Below, one piece after another: positions 23,501-36,217 of a DNA stretch of 64,000 nucleotides. The stretch covers positions 144,431,637-144,495,636 of the forward strand of contig CM061142.1 of NCBI GenBank assembly GCA_030789695.1, written 5' to 3'. Below the pieces are notes generated by a model. That model saw nothing but the letters and a program-made list of their open reading frames with translations. It searched no databases and was not told where the DNA came from. Within the stretch, counting starts at the first letter, position 1; the number at the start of each line of letters is the position of its first letter. The stretch comes from Scilla litardierei (taxonomy: Eukaryota > Streptophyta > Magnoliopsida > Asparagales > Asparagaceae). Both the position numbers and the translations under genes were made by a program.

Positions 23501-26053
23501 TTTTTATGCTCTTAGCTATTTCCATTTTTTCTTGCTTCATAAATCCTCTTTTTTACATATTACAATTTGTAAAAATACAAGTGGTAGTGTGCAAGAATGG
23601 TTTTCAAGCTTCCATTCAATGTAAAGCTTTGGGCTAACTATTAACATTTTTGTATTCTATGATGCATTATTTCCTTTTCTTTTGCTCTTTTTAGTTTTTA
23701 GTTATTCATGCAGGTAATTGGGAGATAATGTAGTTCTTCCATGGGATCCAGTTTGCAATTGATCATTGGTGCTTCCAAAAGCTTTCACTTTCACTTTTCA
23801 AGCTTTTTAGTAGGGGAATGGTGTACATATCTCATGATTTGTGTACAGAAAATCACATTTTGAACATTGAAATTTGTAGGGAGGTGCGGTATGCAGAATG
23901 TTTTTGACAAGTGTCCTTATTGGAGTAAAGATTATATCTCAGTGCAGCGTCGAATGTTCTACATGAGTTGTTATTATTTTTGATCTTTTTACCACTTTGT
24001 GTGTTTCACAGTGTTTCGTGATTAGTTCTGCTCTATGCATGAATAGCAGTCCGTGTGTGCTGCTTTATTTATTAAAAGCATCCATTTACAGACACAATTA
24101 GGGGTGGCACATAGAGATTTTGATTACTAAATATTAATTACTCCAGCGATTCTTTTCCATTTGTTTGCAAGGCTGTGATGGGTTCGGGGAGAGCAAGAGT
24201 CAAGGGATTTATCTTTCTGGGGCCACAGAGGTGAGGCAGAACTTTTTGATGTTATATATGTCTTTCCATGCTATCTGGCCTTCCAGTTATCGTGAGTTTC
24301 AAACCTAGATGGTCAAATTTATTAAGCATCCTTAATTGATTATACCATTTTTCTTATATCTATATTTGATTATGTACTACAGGGTAAGGAGGTTTAGCTT
24401 ATGTGAACCTCTTGAACATGAGCAAAAGGAATTAAAAAAAGGTGCGGATTTGTTCTTCCCATATGTTGACCTCTTGATTTTAGAGTAAACGTTTTTATGG
24501 CTCGAGCAAATGATTGTTAGGTTTAGCATTCTGCTACAAGTGTCACTCTAGCTATTTCTTCTTTGGTGGCTCACAATAGTCACAAACATCACTAGGAGAT
24601 CATTATAATGCAAGATCGATTAGAAGTTAATTGGTTTATTGGATTAGCATTGCAACTTCTAGAAAGGAATTTATGCTGGCAAAGGAATTTATGCAGGTGA
24701 GGATGCAATTCATATTCCAGGCATAGCAGGCAACTCATATTTGATAGGGGAAAGTAGCTGGAGTCAGCCGTTCATATTCAGAATTGGATGCAATTCATAT
24801 CGAATTTATGCAGGCAAAGGAATTTATGCAGGCAAGGATGCAATTCATATTCCAGGCACAGCAGGCAACTCATATTCTGAAAAGTAGCTGGAGCACAGCA
24901 GGAAAGTAGCTGGAGTCAGCCGTTCAAATTCAGATATGGGAAATTAAGACAAAGCATATCTCTCCGATGAAAGTAGCTGGATACTCATATTCTGAATATG
25001 AACTGCTATCAAATACGACCTATCAAATATGAGTTGCCTGCATGAATTCTATCTTAAGACTGCGCTAATTCTAAGAAAGACAAGGTTGCAACTTCTAGAA
25101 AGGATCTAAAAATAAGTTTATTGGTTGTCCACAACAAAGTATCCGAAATAACTGTTAGGCTTTGAACGCAAATTATTCATGTATATATTTTCCTGAGGGA
25201 AAAAATCTGGGATGAAATGACCATCTGAAGTTCACACTGGATCCTTTTTTTAATCTAAACAACTGATCTGCCATTAGCATTAAGATACCAGGTAATAAAT
25301 GTTTTTTCTATGCGATATCTTCTATGTACAAAGATGATTGAAGCAAATGCACCATCAGCCACCAACAGATATAAGGTTCCCTTTCATTTTGTAGCTACAG
25401 GAAAAGAACCATTACACTTCATATTTTATGTGATTTGCTGTCACCATGAACAACAACGGCATTTTAAGATAGAATTAGTTCAGTCTTTTTAGGAGAATTC
25501 TGTTTACTATTATAGGCCGATGAATGTTTAGCATAGCAGACTTATGTTTCCAGCTACAATGGAAAGACAGTAATATGGTTTATGTCAAAGATATCCTCTC
25601 TCATCCTTCATACCCTCAAATTCTAGACAGCCAATACATGTTTCTAACCCTTTCTCTTCCTTGCTAGAAACCCATACTTCTTTAATCCATTGAAACTTAA
25701 CCCACAAAACTACATCAACTATGCAAGCATTCAGAATAGCCTTATCATTTATCAATAAAGCCTAAAGAGCCATATTTTGATGAAAGTTGCAGAGTTTGAT
25801 ATTCTACAAATGATTTGATTTCATTTGCTGAAGTACATTAGATATTCTACAAATGTGTCCTTGAGTAACTTTTTATCCTGTCATACATGCCGAGTTTGCT
25901 TAAACCAGATTTGAAGAGTATTAATGGGCTACTTCACGTCTAAGGCCATATTTCTTGCATTTTTGGCTTAAACCAGATTGCTTAAACCAGATTTGAGCTA
26001 TATTTGTGTGATTTCTCACGAATCTCCTCAGTTTCTTGCATTTTTTGGCGGCG
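20581..26053 (+). other. Helitron A captured intron/exon-like DNA, mostly unidentified
   Basis: AT-rich, T-biased sequence typical of plant introns, with several short exon-like islands bounded by AG and GT: about 20785-20880, 24170-24232 and 24383-24441. None has a long frame or a family I recognise. No gene is supported. The strand bias (T-rich on plus) suggests that the captured gene(s) are read on the plus strand. Confidence 0.4.
24655..24990. repeat. Imperfect local repeats
   Basis: AAAGGAATTTATGCAGG, GATGCAATTCATATTCCAGG, AGCAGGCAACTCATATT and GTAGCTGGAGTCAGCCGTTC each occur twice or more, giving two diverged copies of a segment of roughly 140 bp. Confidence 0.8.
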
Positions 26054-26241
26054 ATGAAGGGAATGAAGCCGAAGGCTAGCACGTCCAAGGCCGACGACAA
26101 CAAGCGAGTAATTTTCTTTCGGCCGCTCTTTTCTACTTTTCATCTACGGTTTGGGTTTGTAAATGGGGATTTTTGTTCGTGGATTGCAGGTTGGTGTGAA
26201 GAAAGTGGCGAATAAGCCCACGGATAAGGTGAAGAAGAAAT
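26054..26241 (+). pseudogene. Captured HMGB-like N-terminal exons (tentative)
   Basis: An ATG at 26054 opens a short, basic, Lys-rich exon (residues MKGMKPKASTSKADDNKR, to 26107) with a GT donor at 26108. After an 82-bp intron ending GCAG, a second exon (26190 on) reads VGVKKVANKPTDKVKK. Small Lys/Ser/Ala/Asp-rich first exons beginning MKG are typical of plant HMGB chromatin proteins. The HMG box that should follow is absent and the frame runs into unrelated sequence. Gene identity rests on composition and exon shape only. Retention of the intron fits DNA-level capture by Helitron A. Confidence 0.4.
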
Positions 26242-28038
26242 TGATGAATATACTATCTTTCCATGTTGGATTGCTGAGTGATGGCTTGCTCAACAAAGAA
26301 AGTGAAGAAAGAAACAAAGAAAGTGAAGAAAGAAAGTGGTGGCGGCTTACTTCAATATAAGCTCGAGAAGGAAGTGAAGAAAGTGTCAATCCCCATTTGT
26401 ATAATAGATTTTATTTTGTTATTTGTGCATTTTTTGCCTGCTCATATCCAATAGAAAGAAAGATGTTATTTTGTTTTGCCCAGTTGTATAAAGAAAAGAA
26501 AGGGGTTTGCACAACAATTTTATTTTGTTATTTGCCTGTTTTGACGTAGTTTGGAGTAAAACTGTACATACCTCAAATTAATATCCTAATTATGCTTATT
26601 CTGAATCAAGAAAACTAATTTGAACTTCATTTTGTTGTGTTTTTTCCCTGTTTGGGCTTGGGATTGTCTTTTTTTTCCCTGTTTGGGCTTGGGATTGTAT
26701 GATGCATTAAGGTTATGTATGAATTAATAAGGTTCAATAAACAGATTGGGATTGTATGGAATTGTAGTTTAATGTTTAAAATGTTCCATATTTGATGGAG
26801 TAATGTTAGGGAACTGACATTTGTATTTGCACATTAGATATGCACATCCCTGGAGTCATTGTGTAGTATTTGGGAGGAAAGATAAACAAATTTATATCCT
26901 ACTTATGTTAATTCTGAATTCGAATTTTGACAACTGATTCAAATTTCATTTTGTGTAGTTTGGTCTAAAAATATTCTCTTTTTTCTGATTTAGTTTTCTA
27001 ATTGTGTGATGAAGTTGTGTACTGGTCGGCTTAAAATAACATGTATGTTTTAGTTTTATGTTTAACGAGATTGATATTTGGTGGTGTCATGACATGGGAA
27101 TTGACATTTGTACATGAAACATAGAGATACATAATCCTGGAGTCATTCAGCAATATTAAGGAGTAAATATATGTGGAGCTCTTATGATATTCTTTTTATG
27201 GAAGTATTTTAGACGATGTGGATCAGCAGGAGTAGCTTGGAGTCCGATCCAGGAGAGCTTATGGTTTCAATGAGTTACACGAAAATGTCATGTAAGTGTT
27301 TATCTTATCGGTGACTGTTGGGAAATGAGAACAAGACTTGCATCCTTTGTGCAAAGGTTGTTATGGTGAATTTACCATCAGCTTACAATGAGAATTTGGC
27401 GAATAATGCTATAATGGCTGGAGGTGGTTGTATATGTGCATAACCAATTAATGAAGTTCCTGATATCAAAAGGTGTCGGACATGTTTGAAGTCATCAGTT
27501 GCGATTCAAAAAGTGCTATGATGAAGTGTACATTCTATTTGCCCAGCGAAGCGATATATTTAAGGGATGAAATGCGACAGCTGAGATAGAATCTTGAGGA
27601 TTAATGGGTATGATGAGAGTTTGTGAAAATTTAGGAGAGGAAACTAAAATTTTGGGAAGACTAAATCTAAAGAGAACTAAAATTTGAAAGGAATTAAATT
27701 TTTTGGTGGAATTAAATTCTCTGAGGGGAACTAAAATTTGAAAGGAACTAAAATTTTTGGAAAATTTTAAGGGGAAATAAGTCTGGAGAGAACTAAATTT
27801 TGTGGGAACTAAAATTTCTGGTGAACTAAATAACAGTTATTGCATTTTAATTATTACTGTTCGTTAACAATTAGGGGATACAAGATTTTGAGGAGAGAAT
27901 GTTTTAAATGACTAGGGAAACTAAATTTTGGGGACAGTTAACATTGTGGGGAGTAAATAACAATTATTACGCTTTAATTATTGCTGTTTCTTTAAAATTA
28001 TGGGATCCAAGATTTTGAGGGGGGTTATTATAACTGAA
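26242..28038 (+). other. Helitron A distal region and 3' subterminal repeats
   Basis: 26280-26345 has a short GAAAGTGAAGAAAGAAA duplication. 26400-27640 is AT-rich and intron-like with no supported gene. 27640-28030 is A/G/T-rich with many diverged copies of GAACTAAAATTT and TTTTGGGG motifs, similar to the segments just before the 3' ends of Helitrons B and C and just after the array of A. Confidence 0.5.
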
Positions 28039-28068
28039 CCGTGCCCTAAGGGCACGGGTTATGACTAG
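28039..28068 (+). other. Helitron A 3' terminus (hairpin and CTAG)
   Basis: Stem CCGTGCCC / GGGCACGG with loop TAA, then a 7-base spacer and CTAG. This is the rolling-circle termination signal expected of Helitrons. The next base starts Helitron B (TC). Confidence 0.85.
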
Positions 28069-30058
28069 TCTATTATATAAAAGAGGGATGTTATCAAGAG
28101 AAATTGGATAAGAGAATTTGGATATGAGAAATTGGATAAGAGAATTTGGATATCTATTATATAAAAGAAGGATGTTATCAAGAGAAATTGGAAATTGGAA
28201 AAGAGATATTGGAAAAGAGAAATTGGAAAAGAGAAATTGGATAAGAGATATCTATATTATAAAAGAGGGATGTTATCAAGAGAAATTGGATAAGAGATAT
28301 TGGAAAAGAGAAATTGGATAAGAGATATCTATATTATAAAAGAGGGATGTTATCAAGAGAAATTGGATAAGAGATATTGGAAAAGAGAAATTGGATAAGA
28401 GATATCTATATTATAAAAGAGGGTTGTTATCAAGAGAAATTGGATAAGAGATATTGGACAAGAGAAATTGGATAAGAGATATCTATATTATAAGAGATGG
28501 ATGTTATCAAGAGAAATTGGATAAGAGATATCTATATTATAAAAGAGGGATGTTATCAAGAGAAATTGGATAAGAGATATTGGACAAGAGAAATTGGATA
28601 CGAGATATCTATATTATAAAAGAGGGATGTTATCAAGAGAAATTGGATAAGAGATATTGGACAAGAGAAATTGGATAAGAGATATATATATTATAAACGA
28701 GGGATGTTATCAAGAGAAATTGGATAAGAGATATTGGACATGAGAAATTGGATAAGAGATATCTATATTATAAGAGAGGGATGTTATCAAGAGAAATTGG
28801 ATAAGAGAAATTGGATAAGAGAAATTGGATAAGAGATATCTATATAATAAGAGAGGGATGTTATCAAGAGAAATTGGATAATAGATATCTATATTATAAA
28901 AGAGGGATGTTATCAAGAGAAATTGGATAAGAGATATTGGACAAGAGAAATTGGATAAGAGATATCTATATTTTAAAAGAGGGATGTTATCAAGAGAAAT
29001 TGGATAAGAGATATTGGACATGAGAAATTGGATAAGATATATCTATATTATAAAAGAGGGATGTTATCAAGAGAAATTGGATAAGAGATATTGGACAAGA
29101 GAAATTGGATAAGAGATATCTATATTATAAGAGAGGGATGTTATCAAGAGAAATTGGATAAGAGATATATATATTATAAAAGAGGGATGTTATCAAGAGA
29201 AATTGGATAAGAGATATTGGACAAGAGAAATTGGATAAGAGATATCTATATTATAAAAGAGGGATGTTATCAAGAGAAATTGGATACGACATATTGGACA
29301 AGAGAAATTGGATAAGAGATATCTATATTATAAAAGAGGGATGTTATCAAGAGAAATTGGATAAGAGATATTGGACAAGAGAAATTGGATAAGAGATATC
29401 TATATTATAAAAGAGGGATGTTATCAAGAGAAATTGGATAAGAGATATTGGACAAGAGAAATTGGATAAGAGATATCTATATTATAAGAGAGGGATATTA
29501 TCAAGAGAAATTGGATAAGAGATATTAGACAAGAGAAATTGGATAATAGATATCTATATTATAAGAGAGGGATGTTATCAAGAGAAATTGGATAAGAGAT
29601 ATCTATATTATAAAGGAGGGATGTTATCAAGAGAAATTGGATAAGAGATATTGGACAAGAGAAATTGGGTAAGAGATATCTATATTATAAAAGAGGGATG
29701 TTATCAAGAGAAATTGGATAATAGATATTGGACATGAGAAATTGGATAAGCGATATCTATATTATAAAAGAGGGATGTTATCAAGAGAAATTGGATAAGA
29801 GATATTGGACAAGAGAAATTGGATAAGAGATATCTATATTATAAAAGAGGGATGTTATCAAGAGAAATTGGATAAGAGATATTGGACATGAGAAATTGGA
29901 TAAGAGATATCTATATTATAAAAGAGGGATGTTATCAAGAGAAATTGGATAAGAGATATTTGACAAGATAAATTGGATAAGAGATATCTATATTATAAGA
30001 GAGGGATGTTATCAAGAGAAATTGGATAAGAGATATCTATATTATAAAACAGGGATGT
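28069..30058. repeat. 77-bp minisatellite array of Helitron B
   Basis: The first one to two units are of the 84-bp Helitron A type (GAATTTGGATATC). From about 28180 units become 77 bp: a 28-bp module (GAGAAATTGGATAAGAGATA...), a 21-bp truncated module, and the 28-bp 5'-end module CTATATTATAAAAGAGGG. Short 49-bp units (21+28) recur, for example near 28490, 28860 and 29570. All lengths are multiples of 7. The last unit (about 30038-30072) carries AAAACAGGGATGTTATCATG, as in Helitron A. Confidence 0.95.
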
Positions 30059-32393
30059 TATCATGGGTTTTTGGATAAGAGAATTCGGATAAGAGATATT
30101 GGTTATGTGTATTGTTGTAAGTGGATATGTGTATTGTTACATATGAGATAATGGATAAGAGATAATGGATAAGAGATTTTGGTTATGTGTAATTGGGTGT
30201 GTTGTTTATATAGATTTTGTATATGGGGTATGAGAAATTGAGATATGAGAAATTGAGATAAGATAAGAAATCAAATCATTTTGTATTTAAATTCACATAT
30301 GAGAGGGAAAAAATTTGATCACATCACATATGAGAGAGAACCCCTCCAACCTCACAATCTCGCGTTCCTTCCTCTCCCCTCCAACCTCACAATGCTCCCA
30401 GCACACCGTTGATCACGCGCCTCCCTCTCCAATCTCATCATCGTCCCCAGCCTCCGTCTCCATTCTCTCACGAACCCATAAAAACCCTAGATCGGGCTCC
30501 CTCCCACTCGCGACAGCCCACCCTTCCCCTTGCGCTCCCCTCCCCTCTCCTCTCAAACTTTTCGATCAAAGGTGAGATCTTGGGTTTGGGTTAAGTAATT
30601 TTGTTTCAATATTAATTAATTTAGGGTTTTAGTGGGTTTTTTGAAATGGGGTTTTGTGAGGATGATGAGTTCTTGCAGAAATTTTACTCATTTTTATCGG
30701 TGTTGAAAATTTTAGGGTTGGTATTTGAAGATGGGTATCTCAGAAGAGGATGATGAAGACGATGATCTTGAATCCTAGAGGCAGAGATTTTGGCCATTGG
30801 TTAAGTTCATTAGTTCATTTGGCCAAACAGACGGTTTGTAAATCTCTACAATCCTACTTACAAGTTCTTACATTTCTTCTGAAAAGTTGCGATTTTTTTT
30901 CGTATACTTATAATGAGCAGGTGTAGGTCACAATGGCAGTGCATATCTGGGGACATATACACGAAGACCGGTGATCTAACATTTGTTAATGACTCATTTC
31001 ATGCATTGCTGAAAGAACACAAGTTCTGAAATTTAGGTGCTCTCTGTTGATTCACTCTTTATATTTTGCTTAAATCGAATTTCTAATATCAGCTATTTTG
31101 CAGTTGATTCACTCTCAGTTGATTCACTCTGCTTATTTGGAGCCAAAATCTCATGAAAGGAAGCATCAAGAATCTTAGCCAGCTAATTGATCCATTTAAG
31201 TCGAAGGTAAGTTTTTGTTTTCCATTTGAATTTTTTTACATTTGTCTAAATTGGTCATGCTCATTGTTCATTCTTTATTTCCGAAATTTTGGTGGTTAGC
31301 TAGGCATAATGTTGATGCAATTTTTGTGTTCTGATATTAGCCACAAAAAATATAGAGTCACATGTATTTGTCTAGCAGTCTTATTGCTTGCTATTTGCCA
31401 GAAGTACATGCTTGATATCGAGAAGTGGTAACCAGCCAACAAAGTTGTAGTTATAATAAAACACATATGCATGCCTATACTGTGTTTTCTGCAAATCTTT
31501 AGAAGTTCCAGTGTGGTGAATGTACTTTCTGACTTGAAAATTCAAGCTGATTGGGTGAACACATTGTTTTCTACCATCTGTATAAATAAACAAAAGTTGA
31601 TCTAGCCATACATTTTCCCTAAAAATACTGCGGTGCCTCTGCCTGTGCCATGGAGACTATTATCAAACATCAAGAATCCAAGAATCCATACATAGCATGC
31701 TTAAAAACATATACATTCCAGGTCCATTGCAAGACCATGTGAGCTATATTTGCCAACCTGAAACAAATGAAATCATAATTCCCATAGGAAATTCACAGAA
31801 TATATCTCAACTTCATACTATGGAATAACCAGTAATAAAAATAAATAGAACAATATAGGTCCAGTCAGATTCCATTGCCCGACATTTTTTCATTACTACA
31901 ATATTGTTTTTGATTCATTTATAATGCTATACATGTATGCTAAATATCCCGAGAAACATAAGCCAACCTCACTGTTTTTTATTTTTGTGTTAATTTGGGA
32001 CTAAAGCTGTGTGTAAAACATCCAAGTTTCTTGGTCCAAGTAAAACATCCAAGTGAGGGGGTTGATCAAAAATACATATTTAGTTAACAACCACATTATC
32101 CTCTTTCATTTTGATATTTTAGTTTATACATTCAGTAACATTATCATGAAAAAACTGGATACTTAGTTGATGGTAGATGGTGACTTGCAAGATCCAAGTG
32201 TGAGGGTTACTTGCAGCATATTATTCATACATGATATTTAACATACATGCATGATACATTGTTATTCATACATGGTCCAAGTAAAACATGACTTTATCCC
32301 TTGCAATTTTTCAGTTCTTATATTTCCTTTTAAGAAATTTCTTTCTTTTTGCCTCATTACACATCCTTACTGGTACCCATGTTTTTTGTATAG
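30059..32393 (+). other. Captured genic DNA in Helitron B, unidentified
   Basis: 30300-30570 is a CT-rich, leader-like stretch followed by a GT donor-like site, as at the 5' end of a plant gene. An exon-like island at about 30950-31017 reads QCISGDIYTKTGDLTFVNDS and continues to a TGA. Another at 31150-31207 ends in AAGG|GTAAG-like sequence. The rest is AT-rich and intron-like. No family recognised. Confidence 0.4.
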
Positions 32394-33028
32394 ATTGGTA
32401 GTTTATGTAAAAGATTTACCGAAGGATGTGAATCATGATCAGCTGAGGAAGCTGTTTGAGCACCATGGTGGATAACCAAGGTGGTGCTTCCCCAGCCAAA
32501 TCTGGACATGAGAAGAAGTTTGGCTTTGTGCACTTTGTAGAGCGCTCAACTGCCATGAAGGCACTAAAGAACAGTGAGAGATATGAGCTAAATGGTAATT
32601 TATTAGCCACAGTAAATTTTATGATCGAAGCATGCGACAACCTCTCAAAAGCCCTTTGCCTATGCCGTTTCTTTTGTCTCTTCGTATGAATAGGTGACGT
32701 ACTCGAATGTTCTCTTGCAAAACCACCAGCAGCTGAGAAGAAAGTTGAGACATGATCTAATTCTCAAAAGGGAGCCCTTCTACCTAATTTTGCTCCCCGT
32801 GGATATGGTTTCATGGGAGGTGCCTATGGTGCTATTCCTCCAGGTTTTGTATCGGTATGATGTGGCTTTATGTTTTCATCACGGAAATGCATAAATGTAG
32901 CAAACTTAAGTTGATTCACATCATGCTGATGTTTTTCTTTCAGCCTATGATATATGGAAGAGGGCAAACTCCTGGTGGCATGGAATGGTGCCAATGATAT
33001 TACCAGATGGACGCATTGGATATGTTTT
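32394..33028 (+). pseudogene. Captured hnRNP-Q/LIF2-like RRM gene fragment, three exons, broken
   Basis: Exon 1 (32394-32594) encodes an RNA-recognition motif: VVYVKDLPKDVNHDQLRKLF, then the RNP1-like FGFVHF and AMKALKN. Two single-base deletions disrupt the frame, one near 32469 and one in the CCCC run near 32491. Exon 2 (32694-32854) begins GDVLECSLAKPPAAEKKVE, has a TGA at about 32753-32755, and continues with a Gly/Tyr-rich segment. Exon 3 (32944-33028) has PMIYGRG and, after a frameshift, VPMILPDGRIGYVL. Both introns keep GT and AG ends. The exon order and the Gly-rich tail after the RRM fit plant hnRNP-Q/LIF2 proteins. Upstream RRMs and the promoter are missing. Confidence 0.82.
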
Positions 33029-36000
33029 GTGAGTATAAAGCAGTTTAAACTTGGGGGCATTATTATTAGGACTGCCATTTCTCTCATTTTAACGAAAGCC
33101 ACACTATAAGATGACATGAGCAATGCATGCCCATGCTTCGTATGAGTCCCAGCATGCACTTGCAAGTCATTACGAAGGTGTACTTAGGTGCATCTGCATG
33201 GTGACGTGAGCCCTACTCATTTATCCACTTAACCTATCCTCCAATGTACGGTGTCACTTGATAGTGTAGTATCCACCTAAAATTAGAAGATCCTCCAGTG
33301 TACGGTATGTTGGGGTTTTCTGAGCCTTACTTTTGATTCCATATTTGTTAGCAATGTTCTATTATATACTAAACCACGAGAAATTATGAATGTTTTGCAT
33401 TTTGCACTGAAATATTCTGAGTTAGTATGATGAGTTGCCATCATGTCTGAAGCTTTGATATTTGAAATCCAGGTTATTCCGACGACAACAACAGCTGATG
33501 AGCTTAAAAATATTGTTTTATTGGCTTTTCAAACCATGGACAAGATTGTCCGAGGTTATTTTTCCTATATAACTGAGATAGAGACTACTACTTTCACAGA
33601 CTGTGTCAAGTTCCTAATCACATTCACTAAAAGCATATTTAATAATGATGTCAGCCTTAATGCTATTGCATTTCTTTGATTCTGTGCTGTTAAACTTGTA
33701 GTAGGAGTCATCTGCTATGACAAGAACATGGAGTGCCATTCAGAAAATAGAAAAGCTGTGAGGTTCAGTCCTAATTTGCACTCCATTTTTGAACTTACAT
33801 ATATTATTTTCTTGCCACATGCTGGTGACTTTTTATGTGTTTATTTTGTTGTCTTTGATTACTTCTTTTGGCAGTGAATAATTTCATTTTTTTGTTTGAA
33901 TGTCCATATGCCATTATATCCATTGCTATTGAAGATGATAATTTTGTTTGGATATTGCAATATAGGGTATCCTGTCAAAAATACAATTCTGTTTGGATAT
34001 GTTGTTTGTTATTTCAAATTTTCAAATTTTCAATTTGCATTATCCAAACAGACTAAAAACAGACTAATTTTAAATTTGCATTATCAATTTTAAATTTTCA
34101 ATTGCTACTGAAGATGATAATTCTGTTTGGATATGTTTTTTGCATTATTCAATTTTCAAATTATTGGATGGATGTTGTGTTGGGAATTCAAACCTGTCAA
34201 CGTGACTAAAAACCCCAACAATTAATTCAAATGAGTGAATTTGACGTACAATTTGAATTCACTCAAAATTCAGTAATGTGATAAACTAACCTGTGATAAA
34301 CTAATAATTTCAGTAATGTGATCAATTTTTGATGAGTTAATTTCATATAAAATTCACTTCAAATTTGACTTGAAATTGATCACTTTACTGTGATAAATCA
34401 AATTTGAAGTGATAAATCAAATTCACTTTACTGTGATCATTGATAAATCAAATTTGAAGTGATAATCTATTAGTGAATTGATTTGACTTACAATTTGAAG
34501 GGAATTTGATTTATCATAAGTTAGACTAATAGATTATCACAGTTTGGAGTTTATCACATGTTTATCACATTACTGTGATCAATTTTATTTGAAGTGAATT
34601 TAAGTTTATCACAAGTTAAAAAAACCAATAATTAATTTCAGTAATGTGATCAATTTTTGAGTTCAATTTGGTACTGGATGAACTTTTGAGTTCATTTTTT
34701 GAGTTCAATTAGTTTCGTTTTGTTTTCAATAATGTGATCAAAATATCAAATTTCAGTAATGTGATCAAAACATCAAATTTCAATTACAGCATGTACTTTG
34801 CTCATTAACATATGGTCGGAACTTACTTGAGTCATCAAAAACAACATTAGACTATATCCAAGGGTTGTACCCTGCTTGAATTGAGCTTAATTATGTTCAT
34901 ATCACAGTTCTTCCAGTTGAATCATGCTTTTCTTCCGGAAATTTGAATGCATTATTAGATCTCAGTGACAGCTTGCTTTTCCATTACCTTCGGAGAATTG
35001 TAAATCATGTGATAATTGGGGAAGTTACTGATCTTGATATTTAATTTTTGGAAAGATATGTTTATATTGATTCTGTTGAGTTGGTTTATGTTACATACAT
35101 CTTTGGATATAGTCTGTCATAATCCAAAGACAACAATAACTATCAGTGTAAATATTCAATTCCCCCCATGAAATATGAATACTTTCCCATGAAATATGAC
35201 TAATGCGGTTAAAGCACATCCCAGTTTACTCCCAGTATTTTGATAACATGCTTACTCCCAGTTTGAATTTTGAATTTTTTAATTTCATTTTTTGATTTCA
35301 TACATTCATTTCTAAATTTAGTTGTCCCGTCTATTTCTTGATTTCATTTTTTCCCCTTCTATATATTGCATTTTGAATTTTTTTTCTACAGATTTAAGAA
35401 GTACGTCATCAACTACGATAACTTTGAATAGCATTAGAATTCATATTGATTGTTATATACCAATAAATTCATGTGGAAATCATGTTGATAGAAACATCAA
35501 ATTCTTCCAGACATCATTTTTAGATTTTTTGGTTTGAGATTTTTTTGTTGAATGCTTATTATGTTAAATGCTTATTATACACCTTTCACAGGCTCCAGCT
35601 TTTTTTGTAGATCAGCATCTATCCCCTTTCCTTTATTCATTTTTTCTTCTTCTTCTTCTTCGTACTTTTATTTTATTTTAAATGCTGGTTCTATGCTACA
35701 GACTCCAAACTCCACAAATAGTCTTTGTGGATACAAGATTTCACTGATAGGTCTAGCATATGTATACTATTTTATGTATTTCATGTCTATTAATTGTTAT
35801 ATTTTTAAAATTTTTCTTACCATCTAAAGGTAATTCTACTCATCTTTGACGTTATTTTCATGTGGCAGTATTAACATTTTACTGTGGACATGCTTTATTC
35901 ATTTTAATGTTGGTAGCTGCTGTTTCATATCACTGGTTGCAAGAAAATACTTGATTCAAAAGTAAACATCAGATTATGACCAAAAACTTAAGGAATATAA

Positions 36001-36070
36001 ATCTTAATGGGAAATTTTTTTAATTGTATGTTTATGGAAGCTTGAGTGCTAATTGGGTTGAGCTTGGATG
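33029..36070 (+). other. AT-rich Helitron B spacer with minor exon-like islands
   Basis: 33443-33551 holds an open stretch (VIPTTTTADELKNIVLLAFQ and onward) followed by a GT-like boundary, and 33703-33760 another short one. I recognise neither. The remainder is AT-rich and non-coding, with the repetitive cluster at 34200-34780. Confidence 0.4.
34200..34790. repeat. Interspersed direct and inverted AT-rich repeats
   Basis: TTTCAGTAATGTGATCAA, GTGATAAATCAAATTTGAAG and TTATCACA/TGTGATAA recur many times on both strands, so the region can fold extensively. It resembles an old foldback element or a decayed minisatellite. Confidence 0.7.
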
Positions 36071-36217
36071 CAGATTTAGAATGAGTATGGGCTGGAGAGT
36101 AGAGAATTCGGGGTTGCCGGCCATTCTTATGTGAATTGGGCTGCCAAGCTGGCGGTCGGAATGTACATCGGCGTCCCTTGGGTGATGTGCAAGGAAGATG
36201 ATGCCCCAGATCCAGTG
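36071..36217 (+). pseudogene. Captured beta-galactosidase (GH35) exon with nonsense codon
   Basis: One exon of a plant cell-wall beta-galactosidase. It reads QI-stop-NEYG at the catalytic acid/base motif (normally QIENEYG), then [13 protein letters not shown] and [16 protein letters not shown], and ends at a GT donor (36218). The TAG replaces the Glu just before the NEYG that carries the acid/base residue. No neighbouring GH35 exons are recognisable within several kb. It is a lone captured exon on the plus strand, like the hnRNP-Q and CLC pieces. Confidence 0.85.

Larger units (their letters stand above)
8160..28068 (+). mobile_element. Helitron A, non-autonomous, carrying gene fragments and nested elements
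   Basis: The 5' end is TCTAATATATAAAAG once the nested MITE is removed; the 3' end is an 8-bp-stem hairpin (28039-28057), then GTTATGA and CTAG at 28065-28068. The base before the 5' end is A. Inside are a roughly 3.7-kb minisatellite of the 5' end, genic-looking DNA, a 1.1-kb-LTR retroelement (14336-20580), more intron/exon-like DNA including an HMGB-like exon pair, and an A/G/T-rich 3' subterminal region with repeated AACTAAAATTT-type motifs. No Rep/helicase coding sequence is visible. Pairing this 5' end with this 3' end is inferred from order and shared termini. Confidence 0.75.

Noticed and set aside
30315..30575. 86-codon Ser/Pro-rich frame at the start of Helitron B unique DNA
   Set aside because: It lies in a CT-rich leader-like region; a second frame overlaps and there is no family match.
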